A DNA stretch of 7,399 nt from JACNLN01 sp964626495 (GCA_964626495.1 CAZVFT010000102.1:1-7399), one strand, 5' to 3'; shown: positions 1-6,464, counted from the stretch's first letter. The notes: generated by a model not told the origin, from the letters alone. Numbers and translations: made by a program.

Positions 1-90
1 AAATTAATATGCCCCGTTTACAAAATTACAAAGCTGGTGAATTAATAAAGCTAATAATTATTTTAATTCCATTTTTTCTTAAATTCTACT

Positions 91-1503
91 ATGGTGATTA
101 AGACAAAGGAGAAATCCCTTCTTGAATTGTTTAATCAGAATAACGAGACTACAGGATTGATTTCTCGTTCAAGCTGTGGACTTGTTGCGGTATCTGGCGG
201 TGTAGATTCTGTTGTTCTCCTGGATTTATTGGTGAATTTGCAAGCTTTATATGACTTGACTCTAACTGTTGCTCATTTTAATCATAAAATCCGGGGTATG
301 GCTTCTGATAAGGATGAATCATTCACAATTTCCCTCGCTAAGAAGTATGGACTGCGTGTTTTTACATGTTCATTAAAAAATCAGCAGGTAGAATCCGGAG
401 AAAGCTGGGAAGCTTTTGCCCGTCGTGAAAGATATGCTTTTTTAACTGACCTTTCTGATAAAAAGAATTATAATTGGATCGCCACGGGACATCACGCCGA
501 TGATCAGGTAGAAACGATTCTCCTGAGAATTATTGAGGGATCAGGGATTCAGGGTTTGATGGGAATTCGGTTAAAAAACGGAAAGATTATCCGACCTCTA
601 TTACCTTTTTCAAAAAAAGAGATCATCAAGTATGCAGAAGATAATGATCTTTCCTATCGTGACGATTTGTCAAATAGGGATTTATCAATTCCCAGGAATT
701 ATCTTCGGCATAAAGTAATTCCACTATTAAAGGAATTAAATCCAAATCTTGCAGGTACAATGAGCCGCCTTCCAGAAATTGCTGAAGAAATGGTTGAAGT
801 AATTTCAACAGATGTGGGTAAACTACGAAAAGAACTGAGTGTTAAGACGGATTTTAACAGATTTGCAATTGATGTCAATCGGTTGGAAAAGGAACCCGTG
901 TTGATTCAAAAACGGCTTATATTGGATCTTGTTACCGACAGTGAAGGAACCAGTAGTTGGCGTCGGCACATCTGGGATGAATTAAGTAATTTTCTGAAAA
1001 ATGCCACAACCGGGAAAAAATTAACACTTCCTAATTACTGGACCCTATTGATGGATAGGAATAGATTATTGATTCATAAAGAAGAAGGCGACATTTCAGG
1101 TAGAGAGGAAAAATTTTCATTTTTTCTTAAACAACATACGAAGATTGCTGTTGACGATCACACATTTACAATTGACAGGCTGAATAATTATCCGGAATTC
1201 AATATTGATCCAAATATTGAATACATTGATATATCTAAATTGAGGGATAAGAAATTAAACCTTCGACGATGGAAACAGGGTGACAGAATGAAACCATTGG
1301 GAATGACAGGCTTTAAAAAGGTAAGTGACATATTAATTGATAAAAAAATTGACCGCTTTACGAAACAGAAGCAATATGTTCTTACTGCAGGAAAGGATAT
1401 CGTATGGTTATGCGGGGTTACTCTGGATGACCGTTTCAAAGTGTCATCGGAAACAGAGGTAATAGCTCGCATAATTTGGGAAAATAACAACACGGGGAGG
1501 TGA
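91..1503 (+). CDS. tilS: tRNA(Ile)-lysidine synthetase TilS
   Basis: Cytoplasmic ATP-dependent enzyme that attaches lysine to C34 of the CAU-anticodon tRNA-Ile, so that it reads AUA and is charged with isoleucine. Seen in the 470-residue product: the PP-loop SGGVDS at residues 35-40; HFNHKIRG at 62-69; the family motif ATGHHADDQVET at 131-142; RNYLRH at 202-207, closing the N-terminal catalytic domain; and a C-terminal TilS domain from about 385, with RRWKQGDRMKPLG at 392-404 and SDILIDKKI at 412-420. Length and domain order match full-length TilS proteins that carry the C-terminal tRNA-binding domain. The ATG at 91 puts the PP-loop at the usual distance from the N-terminus, although no Shine-Dalgarno sequence precedes it (the leader is T-rich). 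The gene ends inside the ribosome-binding site of hpt, so the two are very probably co-transcribed. The tilS-hpt-ftsH order is known from Bacillus. Confidence 0.97.
   Translation: MVIKTKEKSLLELFNQNNETTGLISRSSCGLVAVSGGVDSVVLLDLLVNLQALYDLTLTVAHFNHKIRGMASDKDESFTISLAKKYGLRVFTCSLKNQQVESGESWEAFARRERYAFLTDLSDKKNYNWIATGHHADDQVETILLRIIEGSGIQGLMGIRLKNGKIIRPLLPFSKKEIIKYAEDNDLSYRDDLSNRDLSIPRNYLRHKVIPLLKELNPNLAGTMSRLPEIAEEMVEVISTDVGKLRKELSVKTDFNRFAIDVNRLEKEPVLIQKRLILDLVTDSEGTSSWRRHIWDELSNFLKNATTGKKLTLPNYWTLLMDRNRLLIHKEEGDISGREEKFSFFLKQHTKIAVDDHTFTIDRLNNYPEFNIDPNIEYIDISKLRDKKLNLRRWKQGDRMKPLGMTGFKKVSDILIDKKIDRFTKQKQYVLTAGKDIVWLCGVTLDDRFKVSSETEVIARIIWENNNTGR
1494..1503 (+). promoter_or_regulatory. Shine-Dalgarno site for hpt, overlapping the tilS stop
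   Basis: GGGGAGGTGA is a strong Shine-Dalgarno match ending 7 bases before the hpt ATG at 1511. It is built from the last codons and the TGA stop of tilS, so ribosomes ending tilS finish on top of the hpt initiation site. This supports the ATG at 1511 as the true start and suggests translational coupling. It contrasts with tilS and ftsH, which have no clear Shine-Dalgarno sequence. Confidence 0.8.
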
Positions 1504-1510
1504 GTAGATT

Positions 1511-2032
1511 ATGAAGTTACTGATTTCAGAAAAGGAAATAGAAGTAAAAGTAAAACAACTTGCAGAAGAAATATCTTCAGATTACACAGGGAAAACACCG
1601 ATATTGATCGGTGTACTCAACGGATCGTTTATATTTATGGCAGACTTGGTTAGAGAACTCTCCGTTGATTGTGAAGTCGATTTTATTAAGTTGCATAGTT
1701 ACACCGGGACTCGTTCAGGTGGGACAGTTCACCTTCTTAAAGACATTTCAGCTGATATCACCGGGCGAGATGTTATCATCGTTGAGGACATTGTGGACAC
1801 AGGACTCACGATGCAATTTTTCAAAGAGAGATTGGAGGGAGCGCATCCATCCTCTCTGTCAATAGCAACTTTACTTTTTAAAAAAGAAGTAGCTCAGCTA
1901 AATTTTGATATAGATTACATTGGTTTTGAGATTCCCTCAGATTATGTTGTTGGATATGGTTTGGATTACAACCAAAAAAAGAGAAACTTAAAGGGTATTT
2001 ACATCTTTAATCAGATTGATGGGGGAAATTAA
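1511..2032 (+). CDS. hpt: Hypoxanthine phosphoribosyltransferase
   Basis: Purine salvage enzyme of the cytoplasm: it joins hypoxanthine (often also guanine) to PRPP to give IMP or GMP. The 173-residue product has the full single-domain family layout. LIGVLNGSF at 32-40 is the pyrophosphate-binding loop; LHSYTGTRSGG at 61-71 is the flexible loop with the SY pair; VIIVEDIVDTG at 88-98 is the PRPP-binding signature with its acidic pair; and GFEIPSDYVVGYGLDYNQ at 138-155 is the purine-binding C-terminal segment. Length is typical of bacterial Hpt. Seven bases separate it from tilS and a strong Shine-Dalgarno precedes it, so it is likely the second gene of a tilS-hpt operon. In Bacillus subtilis the same pair precedes ftsH, as here. 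Exact base preference (hypoxanthine versus guanine) cannot be read from the sequence. No intrinsic terminator follows directly; the next 210 bases hold a repeat element. Confidence 0.97.
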   Translation: MKLLISEKEIEVKVKQLAEEISSDYTGKTPILIGVLNGSFIFMADLVRELSVDCEVDFIKLHSYTGTRSGGTVHLLKDISADITGRDVIIVEDIVDTGLTMQFFKERLEGAHPSSLSIATLLFKKEVAQLNFDIDYIGFEIPSDYVVGYGLDYNQKKRNLKGIYIFNQIDGGN

Positions 2033-2067
2033 AAAAAATTCGTTTCCGAGCTAACCTTAATAATTCA

Positions 2068-2222
2068 TTAGCCGCCAAGTTCGCCAAGTTACATGAATGA
2101 TATTAAACGATTTACGAATAAAATTAATAATTTCAATCGTAAAATAATATATGATGATATGTTTCTGTTAACCATATTATTATCATTACTTTGTGTTGCT
2201 TAGCGCTCTTAGTGGCGATTAA
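2068..2222. repeat. Imperfect inverted-repeat element between hpt and ftsH
   Basis: The gap contains no gene. Its left side (2068-2091) reads TTAGCCGCC-AAG-TTCGCC-AAG. Its right side (2189-2222), read on the other strand, begins TTAATCGCCACTAAG, AGCGCTAAG, then CACAAAG. Both arms are thus runs of a short unit close to CGCC(N)AAG, facing each other across about 100 AT-rich bases. Inside lies a second inverted pair: ATGATGATATG at 2151-2161 against CATATTATTATCAT at 2173-2186, with a loop of about 11 bases. The whole can fold as a long nested hairpin. From memory, repeats of CGCAAAG/CGCCAAG-like units beginning TTAACCGC are scattered between genes in many environmental bacteria, and this looks like one. 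It could be a MITE-like or REP-like element, and might act as an mRNA end or processing site after hpt. No target-site duplication is evident. Confidence 0.5.
2073..2090 (+). repeat. Perfect tandem repeat of a 9-base unit
   Basis: The unit CGCCAAGTT occurs twice without a gap (2073-2081 and 2082-2090). It forms the left arm of the inverted-repeat element between hpt and ftsH. The diverged counterpart on the opposite strand lies at about 2191-2218. Confidence 0.85.
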
Positions 2223-2242
2223 TTTAGGCTAAGACTAAGACA

Positions 2243-4291
2243 ATGACTAAGAAAACAAAACAATCCAGACGAAGTAGCAAACCTAAGAAACGTGGTATTC
2301 AGCCACCCGATCGAAAGGATGATAAAAAAATCTTTAATTGGAGACAGGCGGGGAAAACATCTGTTATTTGGGTTGCTATAATAATTGCGGCTATTTTTTT
2401 ATCAAACTTGTTTACCAGAAAGGGAAGAGGAGAAGTTGATATTCAATACTATGAATATCAGGAATATTTAAAGAACGATCTCATCGAAGAAGCCACTATT
2501 ATGGGGGATAATTTTCATGGCAAACTTAATGTTGAAATGAATCGCATTGTTAACGGTAAGGAATTAGGGAAATTTGATCGTTTTGTTGTTATTCTTCCAT
2601 ATATCGATGAGTCTGTGCTGGCTGAATGGGATGAATATTCTTTGAGGTACAGTTTTAAAAATGAGAAAGTAGACTGGTCTGGATATCTATTCAGTATGGC
2701 ACCGTGGTTGTTACTGATTGCTTTTTGGATTTTTCTTATGAGACGAATGCAGGGGGGTGGAGTTGGCGGTCGAGGAATTTTTAGTTTTGGTAAGAGTCGA
2801 GCAAAGCTGCTCTCACCAGATATGCCAAAAACAAACTTTACCGATGTGGCAGGCTGTGAGGAAGCCAAGACAGAATTGATGGAAATTATACAATTTTTGA
2901 AGAATCCCAAACAGTTTCAAAAGCTTGGTGGAAAGATCCCGAAGGGGGCACTTTTACTGGGACCTCCCGGGACTGGTAAAACACTTCTGGCACGAGCTGT
3001 AGCAGGGGAAGCTAATGTCCCATTTTTCAGTTTGAGTGGAGCTGATTTTGTGGAAATGTTTGTAGGAGTAGGGGCATCACGGGTTAGGGATTTGTATGAC
3101 CAGGGAAAGAAGGCAGCTCCCAGCATTATTTTTATTGATGAAATAGACGCAGTGGGTCGCCATCGTGGTGCCGGTTTGGGTGGAGGTCATGATGAGCGTG
3201 AGCAGACGTTGAATCAGCTTCTGGTTGAAATGGACGGATTTGAAGGGACTGAAGGTGTAATCGTCATTGCAGCGACTAATCGTCCTGATGTCCTGGATCC
3301 TGCCTTACTGCGCCCGGGTCGATTTGATAGACAGATTGTCGTTGATATTCCTGATTTAAGGGGGCGTCTCGGTATCTTGAAAGTGCATACTAAAAATATT
3401 CCTATGGCGAAGAATGTGAATCTTAAAATGGTAGCCAGGGGAACACCGGGTCTTGTAGGATCCGATCTGGCGAATATTGTGAATGAAGCGGCACTTTTGG
3501 CAGCCAGGAAAAAGAAGAAAAGGGTTAATATGGTCGACTTCGAGGATGCAAAGGATAGGGTAATGATGGGTATTGAGCGGAAGAGTATGATTCTGAGTGA
3601 AGAAGAGAAAAAACTTACTGCTTATCACGAGTCGGGTCATGCACTGGTCGCAAACTTTATTCCAAGTGCCGATCCTGTCCATAAAGTGACAATTATCCCC
3701 CGGGGTCGTGCATTGGGGCTTACTGCTCAACTGCCAATTGATGAAAAACACAATTATCCAAAATCATACATTGAGGCTCAGCTTGCAGTTTTGATGGGGG
3801 GTCGTGCTGCTGAAGACCTCATTTTTAATGAACTATCTACGGGAGCTGGAAATGATATTGAACATGCCACTGAAATCTCTCGAAAAATGGTATGTGAATG
3901 GGGAATGAGTGAAAAAATGGGTCCTCTTACTTTTGGTAAGAAGAGGGAAGAGATATTTTTAGGAAAGGAAATTGCTACTCATCGTGATTTTAGTGAAACC
4001 ACCTCAAAGATGATTGATGAAGAGATATCGAAAATCGTTCGCAATGCCGAAGTAAAAGCGAAAAATATCCTGAAGGAGCACATGGAAAAACTTCATGATC
4101 TGACTGATGTGCTGTTGGAATATGAAACTATTGATGGAGAGGACTTGAAGAAAGTATTGTCGGGAAAAAAGTTGAAAAAGAGGAGAAATCTAACGTCGGT
4201 TAAGAAGAAAATATCAAAACGAAAAGGTAGCCAGCAAAAAGCCGGATCTCCACGAAAGAAACAGGGGAAAAAAGAAGAAAATTTGTCATAG
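2243..4291 (+). CDS. ftsH: ATP-dependent zinc metalloprotease FtsH
   Basis: Hexameric AAA+ protease of the inner membrane that extracts and degrades misfolded membrane proteins and short-lived regulators. Seen in the 682 residues: a basic N-terminal tail (1-38); a first membrane segment at about 39-56; an extracytoplasmic domain at about 60-148; a second membrane segment at about 149-166; a Gly-rich linker (171-178); Walker A GPPGTGKT at 240-247; pore motif FVG at 273-275; Walker B IIFIDEID at 295-302; the second region of homology with arginine fingers R357 and R360; zinc site HESGH at 462-466; and the third zinc ligand D538 in TGAGNDIEHAT. All catalytic residues are present. The C-terminus (642-682) is an unusual Lys/Arg-rich extension, presumably disordered. 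The ATG at 2243 lacks a clear Shine-Dalgarno, but gives the expected short cytoplasmic N-tail. An intrinsic terminator follows. Confidence 0.98.
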   Translation: MTKKTKQSRRSSKPKKRGIQPPDRKDDKKIFNWRQAGKTSVIWVAIIIAAIFLSNLFTRKGRGEVDIQYYEYQEYLKNDLIEEATIMGDNFHGKLNVEMNRIVNGKELGKFDRFVVILPYIDESVLAEWDEYSLRYSFKNEKVDWSGYLFSMAPWLLLIAFWIFLMRRMQGGGVGGRGIFSFGKSRAKLLSPDMPKTNFTDVAGCEEAKTELMEIIQFLKNPKQFQKLGGKIPKGALLLGPPGTGKTLLARAVAGEANVPFFSLSGADFVEMFVGVGASRVRDLYDQGKKAAPSIIFIDEIDAVGRHRGAGLGGGHDEREQTLNQLLVEMDGFEGTEGVIVIAATNRPDVLDPALLRPGRFDRQIVVDIPDLRGRLGILKVHTKNIPMAKNVNLKMVARGTPGLVGSDLANIVNEAALLAARKKKKRVNMVDFEDAKDRVMMGIERKSMILSEEEKKLTAYHESGHALVANFIPSADPVHKVTIIPRGRALGLTAQLPIDEKHNYPKSYIEAQLAVLMGGRAAEDLIFNELSTGAGNDIEHATEISRKMVCEWGMSEKMGPLTFGKKREEIFLGKEIATHRDFSETTSKMIDEEISKIVRNAEVKAKNILKEHMEKLHDLTDVLLEYETIDGEDLKKVLSGKKLKKRRNLTSVKKKISKRKGSQQKAGSPRKKQGKKEENLS

Positions 4292-4297
4292 AAACTT

Positions 4298-4326
4298 TTG
4301 AACAGTTCATTGAAAACGGCTACATT
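4298..4326 (+). promoter_or_regulatory. Possible sigma-70-like promoter for folP-cdaA
   Basis: TTGAAC (4298-4303) and TACATT (4321-4326) are separated by 17 bases, each matching four of six positions of the -35 and -10 consensus. A start about 7 bases downstream of the -10 box would fall near 4333, inside the loop of the terminator hairpin. Such a transcript would lack the hairpin's left arm and so escape the terminator. This would explain how folP is expressed when a terminator sits just before it. The match is modest, and promoter consensus in this lineage may differ. Confidence 0.25.
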
Positions 4327-4352
4327 CTTAGAGTGAATGTAGTCATTTTTTT
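4318..4352 (+). terminator. Intrinsic terminator downstream of ftsH
   Basis: The arms GGCTACATTC (4318-4327) and GAATGTAGTC (4335-4344) form a stem of eight Watson-Crick pairs, extended by a G-T wobble and an outer G-C pair, around a 7-base loop. One A, then seven T (4346-4352), follow directly. This is a textbook Rho-independent terminator, 26 bases after the ftsH stop. It ends only 12 bases before the first possible folP start. Confidence 0.88.
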
Positions 4353-4364
4353 AAAGTCTGATTT

Positions 4365-5192
4365 GTGATGGGATTTTTACAACAGGATAGAACATTAATT
4401 ATGGGTGCGTTAAATGTAACTCCTGATTCATTTTCGGATGGCGGGCTATATTTTTCTAAGGGTTCAGCGACAAAGAGAGCTGAGGAGATGATAGAGGAGG
4501 GAGTTGACATCATTGATGTGGGTGGAGAATCCACACGTCCGGGGGCGGATCCAGTTCCAAAAGAAGAAGAAGAGCATCGGGTTCTTCCCGTTCTTCAAGA
4601 GATCTCGACTCGGTTCAATATTCCTGTTTCAATTGATACCTATAAAGCCGATATTGCCAGAAAAGCTCTTTCCTCTGGTGCTAAAATTGTCAACGATATT
4701 AGTGGATTAACATTTGATCCTGAAATGGTAAATGTCGTTGCTGACTCTGATGCCTATATTGTTATTATGCATATTAAGGGGACCCCCAAAAATATGCAAA
4801 AATATCCCAATTATGAGGATTTGATAGAGGAATTAGTTGCATTTTTTCAACAACAAATCGACTACGCTGTGAAGAATGGTATTCACAGGAAGAAGATTAT
4901 TTTGGACCCCGGTATTGGGTTTGGGAAAAAGTTAAACGATAATTTTGTTATTATTCACTCACTTGATCGCATTGCAAATCTTGGCTTTCCCGTTTTGGTT
5001 GGGCCTTCCAGAAAGTCCTTTATTGGTCTGACACTCAATCTTCCTCCTGTGGAACGGGTGGAAGGTACAGCAGCAGCTGTTACAGCATCCATTTTAAAAG
5101 GAGCGAAAATTGTTCGGGTTCACGATGTGAAGGAGATGAAGAGAGTGTCTATCATTGCTGATGCGATTAAAAGGGAAGGAGCTATAACGTGA
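4365..5192 (+). CDS. folP: Dihydropteroate synthase
   Basis: Cytoplasmic folate-pathway enzyme that condenses dihydropterin pyrophosphate with p-aminobenzoate to 7,8-dihydropteroate; it is the sulfonamide target in the family. The TIM-barrel motifs are complete: GALNVTPDSFSDGG at 14-27; DVGGESTRPG at 51-60; SIDTYK at 89-94; NDISG at 110-114; MHIKGTPKNMQ at 135-145; LDPGIGFGK at 180-188; GPSRKSFIG at 213-221; and RVHDV at 251-255. The length of 275 residues is typical. Two adjacent starts are possible, GTG at 4365 or ATG at 4368. The ATG is the simpler choice and costs one residue. Neither has a clear Shine-Dalgarno. The 5' end lies 12 bases after a terminator, so folP either has its own promoter or depends on read-through. 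It overlaps cdaA by 4 bases at its 3' end. The ftsH-folP neighbourhood is shared with Escherichia coli. Confidence 0.96.
   Translation: MMGFLQQDRTLIMGALNVTPDSFSDGGLYFSKGSATKRAEEMIEEGVDIIDVGGESTRPGADPVPKEEEEHRVLPVLQEISTRFNIPVSIDTYKADIARKALSSGAKIVNDISGLTFDPEMVNVVADSDAYIVIMHIKGTPKNMQKYPNYEDLIEELVAFFQQQIDYAVKNGIHRKKIILDPGIGFGKKLNDNFVIIHSLDRIANLGFPVLVGPSRKSFIGLTLNLPPVERVEGTAAAVTASILKGAKIVRVHDVKEMKRVSIIADAIKREGAIT
5176..5181 (+). promoter_or_regulatory. Shine-Dalgarno site for cdaA inside folP
   Basis: AAGGAG lies 7 bases before the GTG at 5189, within the last codons of folP. This supports the GTG as the cdaA start, although it is a non-ATG codon. It points to translational coupling through the GTGA overlap of start and stop. 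Confidence 0.75.
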
Positions 5193-5962
5193 CTCTTTTT
5201 AAAATCGGTTTTGTTACCATTACATTTTTAGATGTTATTGACATTTTGTTGGTGACATGGCTATTTGTAAAACTTTTCAACTATTTCAAAGGGACCCGAG
5301 CAGGTCATATGTTGGTTGGATTGATTATTATTTTCATTGCTGCGTTCCTTTTCCGTGCGGTAGGAATGAGTGGGATGAGCTGGATAGTCACTCAGGTTCA
5401 AACTGTCTGGGTGGTAGCTTTTGTGATTCTTTTTCAACCTGAACTTCGCCGTCTACTGATTTATGTGGGAAGAACCCGATTTTTTCGAACGTTATTTCGA
5501 GTGGGGACTTCAAAGACTATTGATGCAGTGGTTGAAGCCAGTGTAACCCTGCAAGACCGTGGTTGGGGTGCGCTTGTTGTGCTGCAACGGGATACTGGAT
5601 TGAAATCTATTAAAGAGGCAGGAAATCCGCTGAAAGCAGAAGTATCAGCACCGCTTCTCGTATCCATTTTTAACCCCGATTCACCTCTCCACGACGGAGC
5701 TGTGATTATTCAAAATGATGTTATTGAGGCAGCTCAGTGTATTTTACCATTAACCGAAAGTGATGCTGTAGACCCAGAAATGGGGACAAGACATAGAGCA
5801 GCTCTTGGTATTACGGAAGAGACAGATGTTATTGCAGTAGTAATCTCGGAGGAGAAAAAAAGGATTTCTATAGCAATGAACGGTGTTTTTCACCTGAATC
5901 TTGATGAATATGAGCTAAAGGGGATGTTGAACAAACATCTATTTGTCGGATCTGGGGAATAA
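5189..5962 (+). CDS. cdaA: Membrane diadenylate cyclase CdaA (DisA_N domain)
   Basis: Makes the second messenger c-di-AMP from two ATP at the inner face of the cytoplasmic membrane. In the 257-residue product, three hydrophobic segments at about 11-30, 40-57 and 66-83 form the CdaA membrane anchor, followed by the cytoplasmic DAC domain from about 95. Catalytic motifs are intact: DGA at 169-171 within PLHDGAVII, and RHR at 201-203 within MGTRHRAALG, with the conserved SEE at 220-222. The LFQPELRR stretch (81-88) after the third segment is typical of the CdaA/YbbP type, which separates it from DisA and CdaS. The start is GTG, supported by AAGGAG 7 bases upstream. The start overlaps the folP stop by 4 bases, so the two are almost certainly one transcript. 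No cdaR (YbbR) regulator gene follows, unlike in Firmicutes. The c-di-AMP phosphodiesterase is not in this window. Confidence 0.95.
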   Translation: MTLFKIGFVTITFLDVIDILLVTWLFVKLFNYFKGTRAGHMLVGLIIIFIAAFLFRAVGMSGMSWIVTQVQTVWVVAFVILFQPELRRLLIYVGRTRFFRTLFRVGTSKTIDAVVEASVTLQDRGWGALVVLQRDTGLKSIKEAGNPLKAEVSAPLLVSIFNPDSPLHDGAVIIQNDVIEAAQCILPLTESDAVDPEMGTRHRAALGITEETDVIAVVISEEKKRISIAMNGVFHLNLDEYELKGMLNKHLFVGSGE

Positions 5963-5970
5963 CACATTTT

Positions 5971-5982
5971 CGGTATGTACCG
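5971..5982. other. Short perfect palindrome after cdaA
   Basis: CGGTATGTACCG pairs as CGGT/ACCG around a 4-base loop. It is flanked by TTTT on the left and, after two bases, AAAAA on the right, which can lengthen the stem. It starts 8 bases after the cdaA stop. No T-run follows the stem, so it is not a standard intrinsic terminator, but it may stabilise or end the folP-cdaA message. Confidence 0.45.
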
Positions 5983-5998
5983 TCAAAAACTTAATAAC

Positions 5999-6080
5999 CT
6001 ACCCCGTCTTACCCTGGCCCGAGAGAGGACGAAGTGAACGTTTCGGGGCACCACTCCAGGGAGGGGACTTCTGGTGTTGT
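5999..6080. repeat. Nested palindromic intergenic element
   Basis: CCCTGG (6012-6017) pairs with CCAGGG (6056-6061). Immediately inside, CCCGA (6018-6022) pairs with TCGGG (6043-6047), giving an 11-pair two-step stem with a one-sided internal loop and a 20-base terminal loop. Outside it, ACCCCGTC (6001-6008) faces AGGGGAC (6062-6068) in a weaker extension. An alternative pairing, CACCA (6049-6053) with TGGTG (6072-6076), would compete. The stretch is much richer in G and C than its surroundings. The pattern resembles the dispersed palindromes of type ACCCCGCC...CACCCCTCC..GGAGGGGACT that I recall from intergenic regions of FCB-group genomes, here diverged. A structured RNA cannot be excluded. 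Confidence 0.45.
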
Positions 6081-6110
6081 GATAACTTGTGACTTCTATC
6101 AATTGCTTAA

Positions 6111-6168
6111 GTCTCCTCTAGTCGAAGATCCCTTTGGGAATAGCGGTCTCCGTCTATAGCGGAGGGGG
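6111..6168. other. Cluster of small hairpins in non-coding DNA
   Basis: CTCCG (6148-6152) and CGGAG (6160-6164) form a perfect 5-pair stem with the 7-base loop TCTATAG. Just upstream, TCCC-TTT-GGGA (6129-6139) is a second small stem. GTCTCC occurs twice (6111-6116 and 6146-6151), so the first copy could compete for the GGAG arm. No T-run follows. Nothing codes here on either strand with convincing family motifs. The purpose is unknown; it may be a continuation of the dispersed repeat upstream or the remnant of a mobile element. Confidence 0.35.
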
Positions 6169-6254
6169 TATGTAATGAGAGTTCTCGCCAAAAAATATGT
6201 AAGTAGTGCGAAACTTGAGTTAAATTAGTAACCTGTAATGCTGGAGTATCGTTA

Positions 6255-6446
6255 ATGAACATGTTAGCCAAGTACAGCATCAGACTTTTCTTGCTTATAC
6301 TATCTGCTGGTAATATTTTTGCCCAGACAAGCAAAGCAGACAGCATTAAAGTTCTGATTCCTGCACAGCAAGGTACCACTTTGGTAAACAGTCTTACTCA
6401 GGATGATTTAGGTATTATCAATTTTCAACAAGTATCGATCATTTAA
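6255..6446 (+). CDS. Small secreted protein or decayed N-terminus of a secreted TPR protein
   Basis: A 63-codon ORF of unknown function. It begins with a clear signal peptide: K6 and R10, a hydrophobic core at 11-18, and a likely cleavage after IFA at 23, leaving Gln first as often seen in Bacteroidota-type exports. A Shine-Dalgarno-like GGAG (6243-6246) lies 8 bases before the ATG. The mature part, with SKADSIKVLI (26-35) and GTTLVNSL (40-47), resembles the segment just after the signal peptide in FCB-group secreted TPR regulators and sensor kinases. That resemblance is from memory and weak. It is in the same frame as the TPR ORF at 6465, with two stops between (TAA 6444-6446 and TGA 6456-6458). 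It may therefore be the broken start of one larger gene, or an independent small exported protein. Confidence 0.5.
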   Translation: MNMLAKYSIRLFLLILSAGNIFAQTSKADSIKVLIPAQQGTTLVNSLTQDDLGIINFQQVSII

Positions 6447-6464
6447 GAAATAGTGTGAGAAAAA

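Noticed and set aside
9..101. Small + strand ORF of 30 codons with a hydrophobic stretch, overlapping the tilS start
   Set aside because: It lies in AT-rich DNA where such hydrophobic short frames arise by chance, has no Shine-Dalgarno sequence, and overlaps tilS in another frame. The first 45 bases could equally be the tail of an upstream gene, which cannot be judged here.
626..808. Antisense ORF within tilS, with another at 1188-1493
   Set aside because: Both lie wholly opposite well-conserved TilS coding sequence and show no family motif.
2068..2222. CRISPR array or riboswitch upstream of ftsH
   Set aside because: The repeated units are only 9 bases with no regular spacers, and no known riboswitch consensus is recognisable. 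An inverted-repeat element explains the pattern better.
2515..3751. Antisense ORFs of up to 131 codons opposite ftsH
   Set aside because: They mirror the AAA+ and protease domains of an intact FtsH. They have no recognisable domains and are shadows of its codon pattern.
5257..5442. + strand ORF in another frame inside cdaA, and similar frames in hpt (1611-1865) and folP (4504-4710)
   Set aside because: Each is nested in a conserved gene whose own frame carries all expected motifs; the alternative translations show none.
5963..6254. tRNA or other standard RNA gene in the gap after cdaA
   Set aside because: No cloverleaf with TTCGA-type T-loop, anticodon stem or CCA end could be drawn, and no rRNA-like sequence is present.
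6107..6379. 90-codon minus strand ORF across the non-coding gap and the signal-peptide ORF
   Set aside because: It runs through hairpin-forming DNA. The opposing + frame has a better start and a clear signal peptide.
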